From NCBI RefSeq assembly GCF_026262505.1, contig NC_067203.1, positions 19,883,411 to 19,947,410 of the forward strand: a stretch of 64,000 nucleotides of DNA, read 5' to 3'. This document shows positions 18,635 to 28,073 of the stretch, piece after piece (the stretch's first letter is position 1; each line of letters begins with the position of its first letter). The position numbers and the translations under genes were made by a program. Origin of the DNA: Trichomonas vaginalis G3. Taxonomy: Eukaryota; Parabasalia; Trichomonadida; Trichomonadidae. A model generated the notes under the pieces. That model ran no database searches, was not told the DNA's origin, and saw nothing but the letters and a program-made list of their open reading frames with translations.

Positions 18635-19227
18635 GTCTTTTATACAAAATAAAAAAAATAAAAAAAATAAAACTAACTTTATTTTTTATTTCGGGAAAAT
18701 TCATGAAAATTCAAGAGGGTAGAAAAGAGGGTAGAAAGGAGGGTAGATCTAACCTTCTACCCTAAACATTATTTTTGGGTCCTTTACACTCATTACGAAG
18801 AAGTCTTGACAAAACATTTACGAAGAAGTCTTGACAAAACATTTACGAAGAAGTCTTCACAAAACATTTACGAAGAAATCTTGACAAAACATTTACGATG
18901 AAATCATGACAAAACATTTACGCTCATTACGATGAAAAAGTCTTGACAAAACATTTACGCTCATTACGAAGAAATCTTGACAAAACATATACGAAGAAGT
19001 CTTGACAAAACATTTACGAAGAAGTCTTGACAAAGCATTTACGAAGAAGTTTTGACAAAACATTTACGAAGAAGTCTTGACAAAACATTTACGAAGAAGT
19101 CTTGACAAAACATTTACGAAGAAATCTTGACAAAACATTTACGAAGAAGTCTTGACAAAACATTTACGAAGAAGTCATGAGTTTTCTACGATGTTAGAAA
19201 AAATGTTATTTTCTAATATCTTCACAT
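18635..19227. repeat. Palindrome block and 25-bp repeat array (inner)
   Basis: After the regulator promoter (18,636-18,690), GAGGGTAGAAAAGAGGGTAG-type repeats lead to TAGATCTAACCTTCTACCC at about 18,712-18,765. Then about 15 copies of a 25-bp unit (AAAACATTTACGAAGAAGTC plus TTGAC) fill 18,790-19,190. The same block, same order and same strand, lies at 28.9-29.3 kb. No gene is visible. Confidence 0.92.
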
Positions 19228-20074
19228 TCAATACTTTTTCAGCACTTTTCCGTAGTTATATATGAAAGACAATTCGAGATAAAAGTCATAGTACAATGGA
19301 ATAATATGTTGCACACCATTTGTTGTGAACCAAACTTGAAAGTCAGAGAAACTGTTACTAGGTGGTTCGTAGAATTTAGAGCAAATCATAAAAGTCCTTA
19401 CAATACATAGAAACTATTGTTGCTTGAACTGAAACTTGCATGACACATAACATTTTGAGGGTCAAACAGTTTCTATAAACTGTCAAATCTGCTGGTGGAA
19501 GTATAAATTTAAATGGACCATCTGGTGGTAATGGTTCGTTCTGGTTTAGTAACCGAAGAAATTGTGCCCAAGAACGTTTGTCTACTTCCCAAAATAAAAC
19601 TCTGTATCTCTTGGAGGGTTAATTTCAATCTTTTGAATGAAACGGTGGAGTTCATCTTGTCATATTCTATTTTCAGATAGTATGTTCCATTTAGTAAAGA
19701 GTCGTATTTTCTTGAAATTCCCAATAATATTTGTTCATTTGAGTTTGAAAGTCATTTAGAGTTTCTCAAGACTTTCGTCTGAACGAATGTAAAAGATTCT
19801 CATTCGGCAAATTTGTCTATTAGACCATCAGAACCTTTATACTGCCATGAAAATATACTGCGAACATAAATGCGTTAGTTCTATTTGAAAACAAACTCTT
19901 CTAAATCCTATTGCCTTTGCATCTGAAGGACTTTGAAGCAACGAATTGGATAGTCAAACCTGTATGTTCGGGATGAAATTTCTTCATCTGATATTGTCCT
20001 ACCACATTTGTAAAGATATAGTCTAATGGTTTTGTATCTGCTACTTTTGTTCTTTGTTTTTCAACCTGAAGCAT
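19228..20074 (-). pseudogene. Minor-capsid-like protein 2 (right copy), broken
   Basis: About 280 codons, beginning MLQVEKQRTKVADTKPLDYIF and ending with a YNY-type tail like its paralogue at 26,440-27,287. Several phrases are shared by the two paralogues, including a PPSNSFSDFQVWFTT-like stretch before the end. About five breaks. Two related minor capsid proteins in one element may reflect duplication and specialisation. Confidence 0.6.
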
Positions 20075-20099
20075 TTAATATATGTAAAAATATATTGTT

Positions 20100-20682
20100 T
20101 TAAAATGGTATGCCATATAGCTTCTTGAATTTGTTAAGAAGTATTTGAACGTTTTTCCATCTGTATCTCTAGTGTTTACATAAGCATAGCCCCCTTAGTA
20201 AAATATACTTGTAATTTCTATAGTTTTACGCCGGTATAAAAGTAGAAGAGAGTCTTGTTTCTTCGCTATAGTAGTAAAACTCAAACGTATGCTTGCCATA
20301 GTCTGTAATTTCAATTGTTTCATCGTCTAGTTCGTCGACAAATTCGAATACAATATCTCCAAATTTGCCTTTGTTCTTATTGTTTTCAGAAAGAGTGACC
20401 CAACGTAAGTTTTCAAGTCTATTGTCGTTTCTTATATGGTTTATATGGTCTACAAAAGGTAAATTGTTAGGATTCAGTATAAAATGAGTTGCAATGACAA
20501 CATGTTTAAGATAGTGTTTTCCACCCATACTAACTATAGCATATCCGTCATTCCCTCCCATTCGCTTAAAACTCTTTTGTCTTTTTGTTTTGACTTCAAA
20601 TGACTCACAACAGTGAATTTCATATTTCTCATCTAACAAACAAGTTTTCCAACGGTCTTCTCAACAAACTAGCGTACATTTC
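20100..20682 (-). pseudogene. HNH endonuclease-like gene (right copy), broken
   Basis: An N-terminal NUMOD4-like block (YEIHCCESFEV ... GGKHYLKHVVIATHF) is followed by the HNH core VDHINHIRNDNRLENLRWVT, which carries the conserved His and Asn residues of free-standing homing endonucleases. About two or three breaks. It lies between PolB and the second minor-capsid-like gene in both arms, so it was there before the arms were duplicated. TGTCACTTTTT precedes its start on this strand. Confidence 0.72.
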
Positions 20683-20720
20683 AAATAAAATTAAAAATGT
20701 CACTTTTTAAAAATAAATTT

Positions 20721-22844
20721 TTACTTCATGCAATGTTTTATTTCTGTGCCGTCTTCAAGTATGCCCCAATATTTCCTTTTCGATATTACATGAACTTCGA
20801 AAATACTTATCTAGCTTAAACAGCCCATCTTCTCCGACTAAACCCATTTCAATGAGTTTGTTGTACCCTTCTTCGTTCGTCATGAGTGCGTCAATGTTCT
20901 CATAGTAAACCACAACTTTCGATTTGACTTCGGAGAAGAATTTGTTGTAGTTGTCAAGGACTGCTTTTGCGAACTGAGGTAAGACCAATGTTCGACAATA
21001 GGTTTTAATGTGGTTCTAAGCCACTTTGACCTTGAGTGAATTCGTACTTCAAAACAAAAGGAGAAAACCTTTCAACAAAGTTGTCGACCTTCTCATAATG
21101 TTTACTCTTCATCTCTTGAGGTTTCTTAATGGAATCCCCATGTCGAATTCATAAGCAATTTGAGTGTCATTGCAAGTTTGGGGTTTGAAGCTTTCCTAAT
21201 ATCATACAGTTGTTGTATGACTTTTCCAACTGTATAGTTCCTTCCGGGAACTCACCATCTTCGTTTGGAATTCCAGTCGGAATATATTGACAAACCTCAT
21301 GTATGCAGCGTTAAGGTCGACATAGTATATCTTTCATCTGAGTCGAACTTGTCGCAACCAATTGGTCCAGTTTGTGGAAATTCAAGTGAGTCTCTTATCT
21401 TCTGAGAAACTTCTCCTGTTATCTCATAAACATCATCGAAGCAACCTGTTTCATATAAAACCTTCTGACCTAACTCAGATGCTTCCTCAATACAATTTGA
21501 CGTCAATTGGATGTCTCAATGGAAGTTTGTTTATAGCATCTTGAAGTTCTTGCAACCTCATTGGAAGTTCTTCTGGTTCAGGTTGGTATCCGAACAATCC
21601 AACTCCTTGTGGAATTGTGTACTTCTTTTGTACTAGAACTTTGTCTGGAACAACTTTTGGTCTTGCTAACAGTGAAAGTTTTGTTTCGTCTTTTGGTACA
21701 AAAGTTTCTGTCAGCTTGTCATCTGGAAAAAACCTTTCTCGAAAGAATGTTTTACAGCTCTGACAATGTTGCACTTGCCTTTTCGAACAATGGGTTTGTA
21801 AGACTTTCGTTCAACATGAAGTGGTTGTGGACAATTACAATCTTCAACCATGGTAAATTGAACTCAACAACATAGTCGTCATGTGAAGAACCTTTAGCTG
21901 TAGGTATGTTGACTCGGATATTGACATTTGCCAACGGTGCAATTTTTGCCAATTGACCTCTGAGAATGTACCTTGTCTTCACACATGACTCAAGATACTT
22001 CATCTTCTCTTCTGTAACAAGACAGAGTTCCTGAGACATGTAAGAATGCAAGGTTCATTGACAATTGTTTCAATTGAATTGTAAATTCCATACCTTGTCA
22101 AGTCAATGTCAGACTTATTTATGAAGGGGAAGTATCCAGCATGTTGTCTGACTGCTTGAGGGTTAGGTTGGTACCATTCGAACTTGACACTTGCAATTCC
22201 TTCAATTGCATTCAAATGTCTGAGTCGGAGTCAACCATTTGTTCTCTCTTTGTAGTCTTGAAAGCGTCAAGAAGTTTTGCAGCTGTTTGTTCATTGCCAT
22301 TTGCATAGTAAATGTGACATCCAAATCTGTTATGGTCAATCTGAGATTGTATCCTTTCTTATTTCCATCTTGAATTGCAGCAAGTACTCCCATGAAGCCT
22401 TCTTTGTTCTTTCCTTCGTCAAAGTTTACTGTAAAGGTTCGACCAGATGTAATTTGACTTCTAACTTCACGGTACTTCTCATATGCATATCTTGTTCTTT
22501 CCATGGGAGCATGACCATCCTCTGCACTACCTTTTTTCCTTCTCAAAGGATGCAATTGTTCGTCATGTTTCCAGTAGAACTGGCAAAGCCGTCGTGTCTT
22601 CAACTTGAGGTTCACTAACATCGAAAGGCATGTTCATAAGACGTTCTTCTTCTAAACTCTCTAGTCTGTTTGGATAATTTGCACGTGCTGTTTCCAAATC
22701 CATTTCGTAGCGAAGACCAGCCAGTTTTCATAGACTTTTATGGGTCTTCCTTTCTTATTTTAAACTTCTTCGAAACTCTCCAACCATATCTTTGCAACTC
22801 TGCTTTTATTCTAGCAGATTTTCTATCATTCTATATGGGGGCAT
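20721..22844 (-). pseudogene. Protein-primed DNA polymerase B (right copy), broken
   Basis: About 700 codons with recognisable polymerase parts in order: a region with PFINKSDIDLTRYG, a motif B-like LKLLMNSTWGF and a motif C-like VVYYENIDALMTNEE, in which the usual acidic DTD pattern reads ENIDA. Broken, with about six breaks or more. It would have replicated the element with terminal-protein priming, as in other Polintons. ATTTTTATAAAAATG precedes the start, as at the helicase. Confidence 0.78.
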
Positions 22845-22877
22845 TTTTATAAAAATAAAAAAATATGTTTTTTTTCT

Positions 22878-23102
22878 TTACTTAACATAACCGCCTGCTG
22901 CCATAAGTCTTTGACGCCAACCCATACCAGCTAATGAAGGTTGACTTGGTTTAGTTTCCAAACTAAACTTTGGTTTTGGTTTATCTTCAGTTTTTGTTTT
23001 TTCTTCTTCTATCGGTTTTTCGTCACTTTTCGGTTCCTCTGACTTTACCTCACCTGCAGGAACAGTTGTGTCGTCAACATCTTCATAAATATCATATGCC
23101 AT
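22878..23102 (-). CDS. Acidic/Lys-rich 74-residue protein (right copy)
   Basis: Open frame: MAYDIYEDVDDTTVPAGEVK, then a Glu/Lys/Pro-rich low-complexity part, ending in MGWRQRLMAAGGYVK. Located just upstream of PolB. Both arms keep it. In size and charge it resembles a terminal or DNA-binding accessory protein, but no homology is recognised. Confidence 0.6.
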   Translation of the reverse strand: MAYDIYEDVDDTTVPAGEVKSEEPKSDEKPIEEEKTKTEDKPKPKFSLETKPSQPSLAGMGWRQRLMAAGGYVK

Positions 23103-23143
23103 TTGTTTTTGTTTTCCTTCAACTTTTGTGTTTGTTGTAAAGT

Positions 23144-23467
23144 TTAGAATATTTCGACTCTAAAGTCAATGAGATGTTCTATAATGAACTGTTGGTCAGT
23201 GAAGTAAACTTTTCCATCTGTTGTCTCGAAAGCTCCTTCAGACTTCAATATTTTATTTGTGAGAGTCTGTTTCTTTTTTGAGATACTAGCCGTTCCATTT
23301 CTATGAAAAGTGACTTTGTAGTTAGGGTTTGTATTTCCAGACCTGGCACTTTCTATTATTGAATTTTTCTCTTCATCTGTAAGTTCTTTGACAGGTTTTG
23401 ACAATGGTTCTGAACTTTTTGTTTGTGGTGTCAAATCTACCGTTTCAACTTCTTCGGTCATTTTCAT
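23144..23467 (-). CDS. Unknown 107-residue Polinton protein (right copy)
   Basis: Open frame starting MKMTEEVETVDLTPQTKSSE, then KELTDEEKNSIIESARSGN and NPNYKVTFHRNGTASISKKK, with a helical end. The start context ACTGAGATGAAAATG is shared with its upstream neighbours. No family recognised. Confidence 0.6.
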   Translation of the reverse strand: MKMTEEVETVDLTPQTKSSEPLSKPVKELTDEEKNSIIESARSGNTNPNYKVTFHRNGTASISKKKQTLTNKILKSEGAFETTDGKVYFTDQQFIIEHLIDFRVEIF

Positions 23468-23481
23468 CTCAGTAAAAAATT

Positions 23482-23634
23482 TTAGTTTGGTTTTTTTTCA
23501 ACTGGTTGTTGTTGTTTTTTAAGTCGGTCTAAAACTTCCTGAGGTATAGGAAGAACTTGACAAACACGTTGTGTAACTGCTGGAAGCCGACAAATCCATC
23601 TTGAACCCATTTGTCTCAATGCTGTATTGTTCAT
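23482..23634 (-). CDS. 50-residue basic protein (right copy)
   Basis: An ATG at 23,634 opens MNNTALRQMGSRWICRLPAV, followed by VCQVLPIPQEVLDRLKK and a Gln/Lys-rich tail, ending at a stop at 23,482. Compact packing (7-15 bases to each neighbour) and the shared CTGAGATGAA start context support it. Two Cys and several Arg residues suggest a small nucleic-acid-binding or virion protein; no family recognised. The left arm has a broken counterpart at 4,751-4,906. Confidence 0.55.
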   Translation of the reverse strand: MNNTALRQMGSRWICRLPAVTQRVCQVLPIPQEVLDRLKKQQQPVEKKPN

Positions 23635-23640
23635 TTCATC

Positions 23641-24051
23641 TCAGTAAAAAACTTTACATTCCCACGTTTGAGGCGGTTGAGGTTGGTTATTGTTTACCCA
23701 TTGTTGTGCATGGTTATATCCTCTGTTAAAGAATCTTTCACCTTGGTCCATATAGTGTCCTGCTTGGTTATAGTAGTCATTTGCTTTGTTATAATAGTTT
23801 CCTGCTGTCTTCCTACATTGTCCATCCATCCTTGAACTTTTCCTCTTGTTTCAGGATTTGGAATAAGATTTGTTGCATCTCGTGCTACATCCCAACCTTT
23901 CTGTACAGTTTGTATAATAGGTTGTGCTTTCTCTTTAAGTATACCTATGTACTCAAAATCTTCCTTCCAACTCCAAATACACCTCTGGCTATTGTTCCCA
24001 CTGCGGCAAAAATCTGGATGCAACTCCTGCTAATGCGCCAAATAAACCCAT
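23641..24051 (-). pseudogene. MGLFGALAG-type Polinton protein (right copy), broken
   Basis: Begins MGLFGALAGVASRFLPQW, followed by a helical body rich in Asn, Tyr and Gln and a Pro/Gln-rich end (NNNQPQPPQTWECKVFY). About three breaks. Starts head to head with the integrase. The leader resembles membrane-inserting peptides in general character only. Confidence 0.5.
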
Positions 24052-24067
24052 TTCTTATAGGATAAAA

Positions 24068-25021
24068 ATGACGAATCCAAACAAGGACCCTATGTTTCTA
24101 AAGCGACAAAGAAAGCACTCATGATAAAAATCTTTAGTTCAACACCAAATGCTTGGTTTATGGATATCTTGGAAAACATTCCGAGGTATAGAGAAGATGG
24201 ACCACCATACTGGTTAATATTTGTCGGTCAAAACACAAGATACTGTGAAGCCATACCATTATGGTCCAAAAATATTTTAGATGTGAAAACTGCTTTGACA
24301 ATATTCGTGACAAATACCATCCAACAAAACTGACATCTGACTGTGAAGTTCTTTCAAATCAGATGATGTAAAAACTATCTGCGTTCAAAAAATGTAAACC
24401 AATATTTCATTGTCGACCAAAACCATTCTGCTCTTGGTGTCATTGACGGTTGTATAAAAATGTTAAGAGACTTAAACCAACCACAAGGTGGTGAAGCAAA
24501 TGAAATGTCATATGACGACAAATATAGACACTTCTCCATGGCAAAGATGAGACAAGTTTTAAATATTTACAATAGCCGTAAACAAAAAGGTTTGGGAAAC
24601 CACTCCCCGAAGAAATGAAAAACAACCTGACTTAGAGAAAGACTATATATTTAATAATTTAGTCAAAAGAGACAAACAAGAAAGAATGCCGGGCTTCAAA
24701 CTTCAGAAAGGTGACAAAGTAAAAATAGAAATACCTAAACGCGACCCATATGAAAATACTATTGACTATGACAACAATGGGAACCCGACAGGTACTCACA
24801 TTCGTGTTCGTAAAAATAGAAGAAAGTATACAAGAGAATATTATGAAGTTTTAGGCAAACATGGCAAAATGTACAGACTGCAAGCAGAAGATAAAACTAC
24901 TATTGTCAGACCTCGTTTCAAACTTGTCAAAGTTCAAGGTGGTATACTTTCAAAGACAGTTCCTAACAAATATAAGACAACTCCTGACGAATATGCTAAA
25001 GAAGTTGAAAATGACGACTAA
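24068..25021 (+). pseudogene. Polinton integrase, retroviral DDE type (right copy), broken
   Basis: N-terminal start MTNPNKDPMFLKRQRK. The core begins NAWFMDILENIPRYREDGPP, followed by WLIFVGQNTRYCEAIPLWSK, the first catalytic-Asp region of retroviral-type integrases. A SRKQKGLGNH-like phrase precedes the basic C-terminal domain MPGFKLQKGDKVKIEIPKRD. About four breaks. The C-terminal 111 codons remain open. Converges on the fibre gene with overlapping stop codons at 25,018-25,021. Confidence 0.78.
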
Positions 25022-26421
25022 GCATTTCTATACCATGCGTAAACTGTCATGTAAGGTGGCATGTATTCTTTACTTTGTCCCGTTGTTTGCGTATATCCTG
25101 AAACGCGATGTGTATGGATTCTCCTCCCTCAGTGTTATTCCAGTAACAATTTATAGCAAACTTAACGTCCTCTTTAACATCATATCCTTTACCTTTGTCA
25201 TTCCTGACCAATCCCAAAATCTATGACTATGCAAACCTGCTTGAGATGTACTTAAATCTATGTAGTGACTGTGTGCAGGTAAATTTGCACCTGAAATCGT
25301 TTTACTTCCACCTGTTTCCTTTGAAGAGTTTGCACAATACAAAAACCTGTCGACTATTTGAGTCCAAGTTCCAAAACCCAGAACTGTTTCTGGTCTGGTA
25401 GAGTTCATTGACGTATAAATAGAGCCTATAGGATATAATGTTTGAAGTATTTCTGTCTTTAATGTTTGAAGCTCTTTTTTGTCTGCTTTCTGTCATATAA
25501 ATCTTGAGCAGTGAATTTAATATTATGTTCATCCTTCATGACATAAACATCTTTACATCTAATGTTTCTCATCGTCGTTATGTCGTCATCCGATGTTAAA
25601 CCTTGTGGAAAGTTAGGAGGTTTACAATATAATGCATCCCCACCAGTTTCTTCAACCGTTCCTTCAATACTTTCTATAGCAACAGTTGTAAAACTTGTAT
25701 GTGTATGGTTCTTATCTGCTTTCTTCTCTAACTCATCGTTAACATAAGTTTTATCTGCTTTAAGGTCTAAACATCCTGAAACCCATCCTGTATCGGCTTT
25801 AGTTTTTAAAATCTTCGATGTCCGTTCATGGTACCAGTCAACCCTTTCTATAATTTCTTTATCTTTTTCATCCACATATTCCTTATCCGCCTTCTTCACT
25901 AACACACTAGCCATAAGTCCCTTATCTACCTTATTTTCAAGGCTAACGTTTAAGTCTGTTATTTCAGATATAGAATGTGTATGAGTCTTTTTAGAATATT
26001 CGTTTTCAGCTCTTGTCACTTCACTTGACATTTTATTGTCAACATATGTTTTGTCTGCTAGTTCAGGATGAGTATGTTCTTTTGTTGCATAAGCATTGTT
26101 AGCTCTTTCTTCTTCTTTTGCTATTGCATCGTCTACATATTCTTTGTCAGCTTTGTTGTCAACATCTGCTTTCAAAGAAGTTCATTTATAGGTTTCTCGT
26201 TTAAAGTTCCTTTTGTTGGATTTATACAGACAGTATGGTTCTTATTGTCTTGAAACAGAAACTCATCTGTCATTGGTTTAATGTCAGTTTTAAGTTTCCT
26301 TCTTTCAATGACTCAGATATCTTAGAATAGTTTGAAAAGTTTGTTGTGTTCTTATTTAGAGCTTGCATAATGAGTTGTCGGTTGTGTTGTATTTCTTCAT
26401 GGAAGCAATATCTTTCGACAT
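25018..26421 (-). pseudogene. Fibre-like protein with phage tail-collar C-terminus (right copy), broken
   Basis: Same shaft of KADKxYV repeats and HTHSISEITDL phrases, and the same collar-type end, as the left copy. The middle segment (about 25,500-25,690) reads TTVAIESIEGTVEETGGDAL and onwards, and differs entirely from the left arm. About three breaks. The variable segment sits between the shaft and the tip, as expected where a spike changes its binding part. Confidence 0.75.
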
Positions 26422-26439
26422 TTTTATTCTAGATAAAAT

Positions 26440-27287
26440 ATGCTTTCAATAGAAAAAGAAAATTCAAGAGTTGCTACAACTAAACCATTAGATGAACTTT
26501 TTACTAATGTCGGTCAAAAGTTTGAGACAGAGACCGTAAAGCATGAAGGCTATCGTTTTGACTACCCATTAAGATGGCTAAGAGACCCATCTGTCACAAA
26601 AGCTATTGGCTTTCGTAGAATGAAGTTCATTTCAGAAGCCATACATGGTTTCCCATTTACGGTCGGTTTTGAAGTTCGATACTATAACAAAGAAAAACGT
26701 ATGTATGAGAAATTTGAACAGGGAAAACTTTTACAAGTTAGTTTGCTTGTAAACTTAGAAACAACTCTTCAAGCTTTTCAAGAAAAAATAAACGATATCT
26801 ATATCGAATATGCAAACCAGTATAACATTGACGAAGGAGAATACCATCTCGATATTATTTATGACAGGAAAAATGCAACTGTTAAAATCAATAGAATAGA
26901 AGACCTTGGAGAAAACGTTTATATTTCTACAAAATAAACAACTTGGCATGGTATAGATTTATGAGGATGTTAAATCAGCCTGCAGCATATCCAGTACACC
27001 CAGACTTTTATGAAGTCGAAAACCCTAATGGAACATATGAAAATGTTTTCGACCAAGATGCTATTATTGTTCATGCTTCATTTTCTGGCGCCCAAAACTC
27101 TTTCTTATGCTTGGCAAATGACTTTTACGAAAAACCTACAAAGTTATACGAACCACCAAGTGGAAGTATTTCAGACTTTCAAGTATGGTTTACTACAGAT
27201 GGAAGAAAAAGAATAATTCCATTATACCATGCGTTTTACTTAGAACTTAGTTTCATATACAACTACTATCGAACGGTAAAAATATAA
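26440..27287 (+). pseudogene. Minor-capsid-like protein 1 (right copy), broken
   Basis: Near-identical to 1,083-1,932 on the other strand, with about one break. Recognisable pieces are MLSIEKENSRVATTKPLDEL at the start and PPSGSISDFQVWFTTDGRKR near the end. A penton-like role is inferred from length, position next to the fibre and the presence of a paralogue. Confidence 0.62.
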
Positions 27288-27291
27288 TTTT

Positions 27292-27537
27292 TTAATATAC
27301 CGGTTGTGGTGTTGGATTTGGTTGCCAACTAGACTGTGGTGCAGGTTCAGGCTGTTGTATAACAGGAGCTTGTTCTTCTGGTTCAGGGTCTTTAGGTATA
27401 ATACCAACAAACTGACCTACCCTTTTACCAATATTTTTGACACCGTTCCAAATTCCTCTTCCTACGGTTTTTATTCCATTCCATATACCTCTTCCAACAT
27501 TTCGAAAGAAGTTTCCTATCTTACTGAAGAAACCCAT
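27292..27537 (-). CDS. Small tryptophan-bearing amphipathic protein (right copy)
   Basis: 81 residues, open, almost identical to 836-1,078: MGFFSKIGNFFRNVG, then GRGIWNGIKTV and GRGIWNGVKNI, then a Pro/Gln-rich tail. Its stop lies five bases from the end of the convergent minor-capsid-like gene. A membrane-active or core role is likely from composition alone. Confidence 0.65.
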   Translation of the reverse strand: MGFFSKIGNFFRNVGRGIWNGIKTVGRGIWNGVKNIGKRVGQFVGIIPKDPEPEEQAPVIQQPEPAPQSSWQPNPTPQPVY

Positions 27538-27555
27538 TTTACTATATGTAAAAAT

Positions 27556-27918
27556 CTAATGTCCGCCTAGTCTCTTACGTTTCCTGTTGAGTTCCATAGC
27601 ATTCTTTAACTGGAGCTCATACATTCTGTTTCTCCTCTGGTAGAAAACATATTCTGGGTCAACTCCTGTGTTCGCGTCATCTGCATAAAGTTGTTTATAT
27701 CCCACTTCAGGGTTTGTATAAAACTCTTTCCATCTCATATTTGCATACCATGGGGGCAAACCTACCGCAGCGTCATTTGACATGGCAGTTTGCATTTGTA
27801 CATCTGTTGGCACTTGACCATAGTTTGCCATTGCAGTTTGTATTCTAACTTCATTTGGAATATTCTCTGGGTTTGGTTGTCCAGGTTGCTGTGCATTCGC
27901 TAAGTTCTGTGCGTCCAT
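27556..27918 (-). CDS. Conserved 120-residue Polinton protein (right copy)
   Basis: Open and nearly identical to 455-817, with Val in place of Leu at one visible site. The same N-terminal IQTAMAN and MQTAMSN repeat and basic tail are present. Eighteen bases separate it from the amphipathic gene. Function unknown. Confidence 0.75.
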   Translation of the reverse strand: MDAQNLANAQQPGQPNPENIPNEVRIQTAMANYGQVPTDVQMQTAMSNDAAVGLPPWYANMRWKEFYTNPEVGYKQLYADDANTGVDPEYVFYQRRNRMYELQLKNAMELNRKRKRLGGH

Positions 27919-27941
27919 TTAATATTAGATAAAAATATCTC

Positions 27942-28073
27942 TTACGAGTACATATACTGAACATTTGCAGGCATTGGTTCATCTTCATATTCTCTGTACT
28001 TTTCTGCCACGTCAAATAAATAAATGACACAATGGAAAAAACCTAAAACAAGTAGTCCTATTTCAAACCACAT
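27942..28073 (-). CDS. 43-residue single-pass membrane microprotein (right copy)
   Basis: Same open frame as 300-431, with the hydrophobic segment near the N-terminus and an acidic tail ending VQYMYS. It overlaps the methyltransferase end by 16 bases. Intact in both arms. Confidence 0.58.
   Translation of the reverse strand: MWFEIGLLVLGFFHCVIYLFDVAEKYREYEDEPMPANVQYMYS

Noticed and set aside
18790-19185. CRISPR-like array
   Set aside because: 25-bp units are contiguous, without unique spacers, in a eukaryotic element; tandem repeat, not CRISPR.
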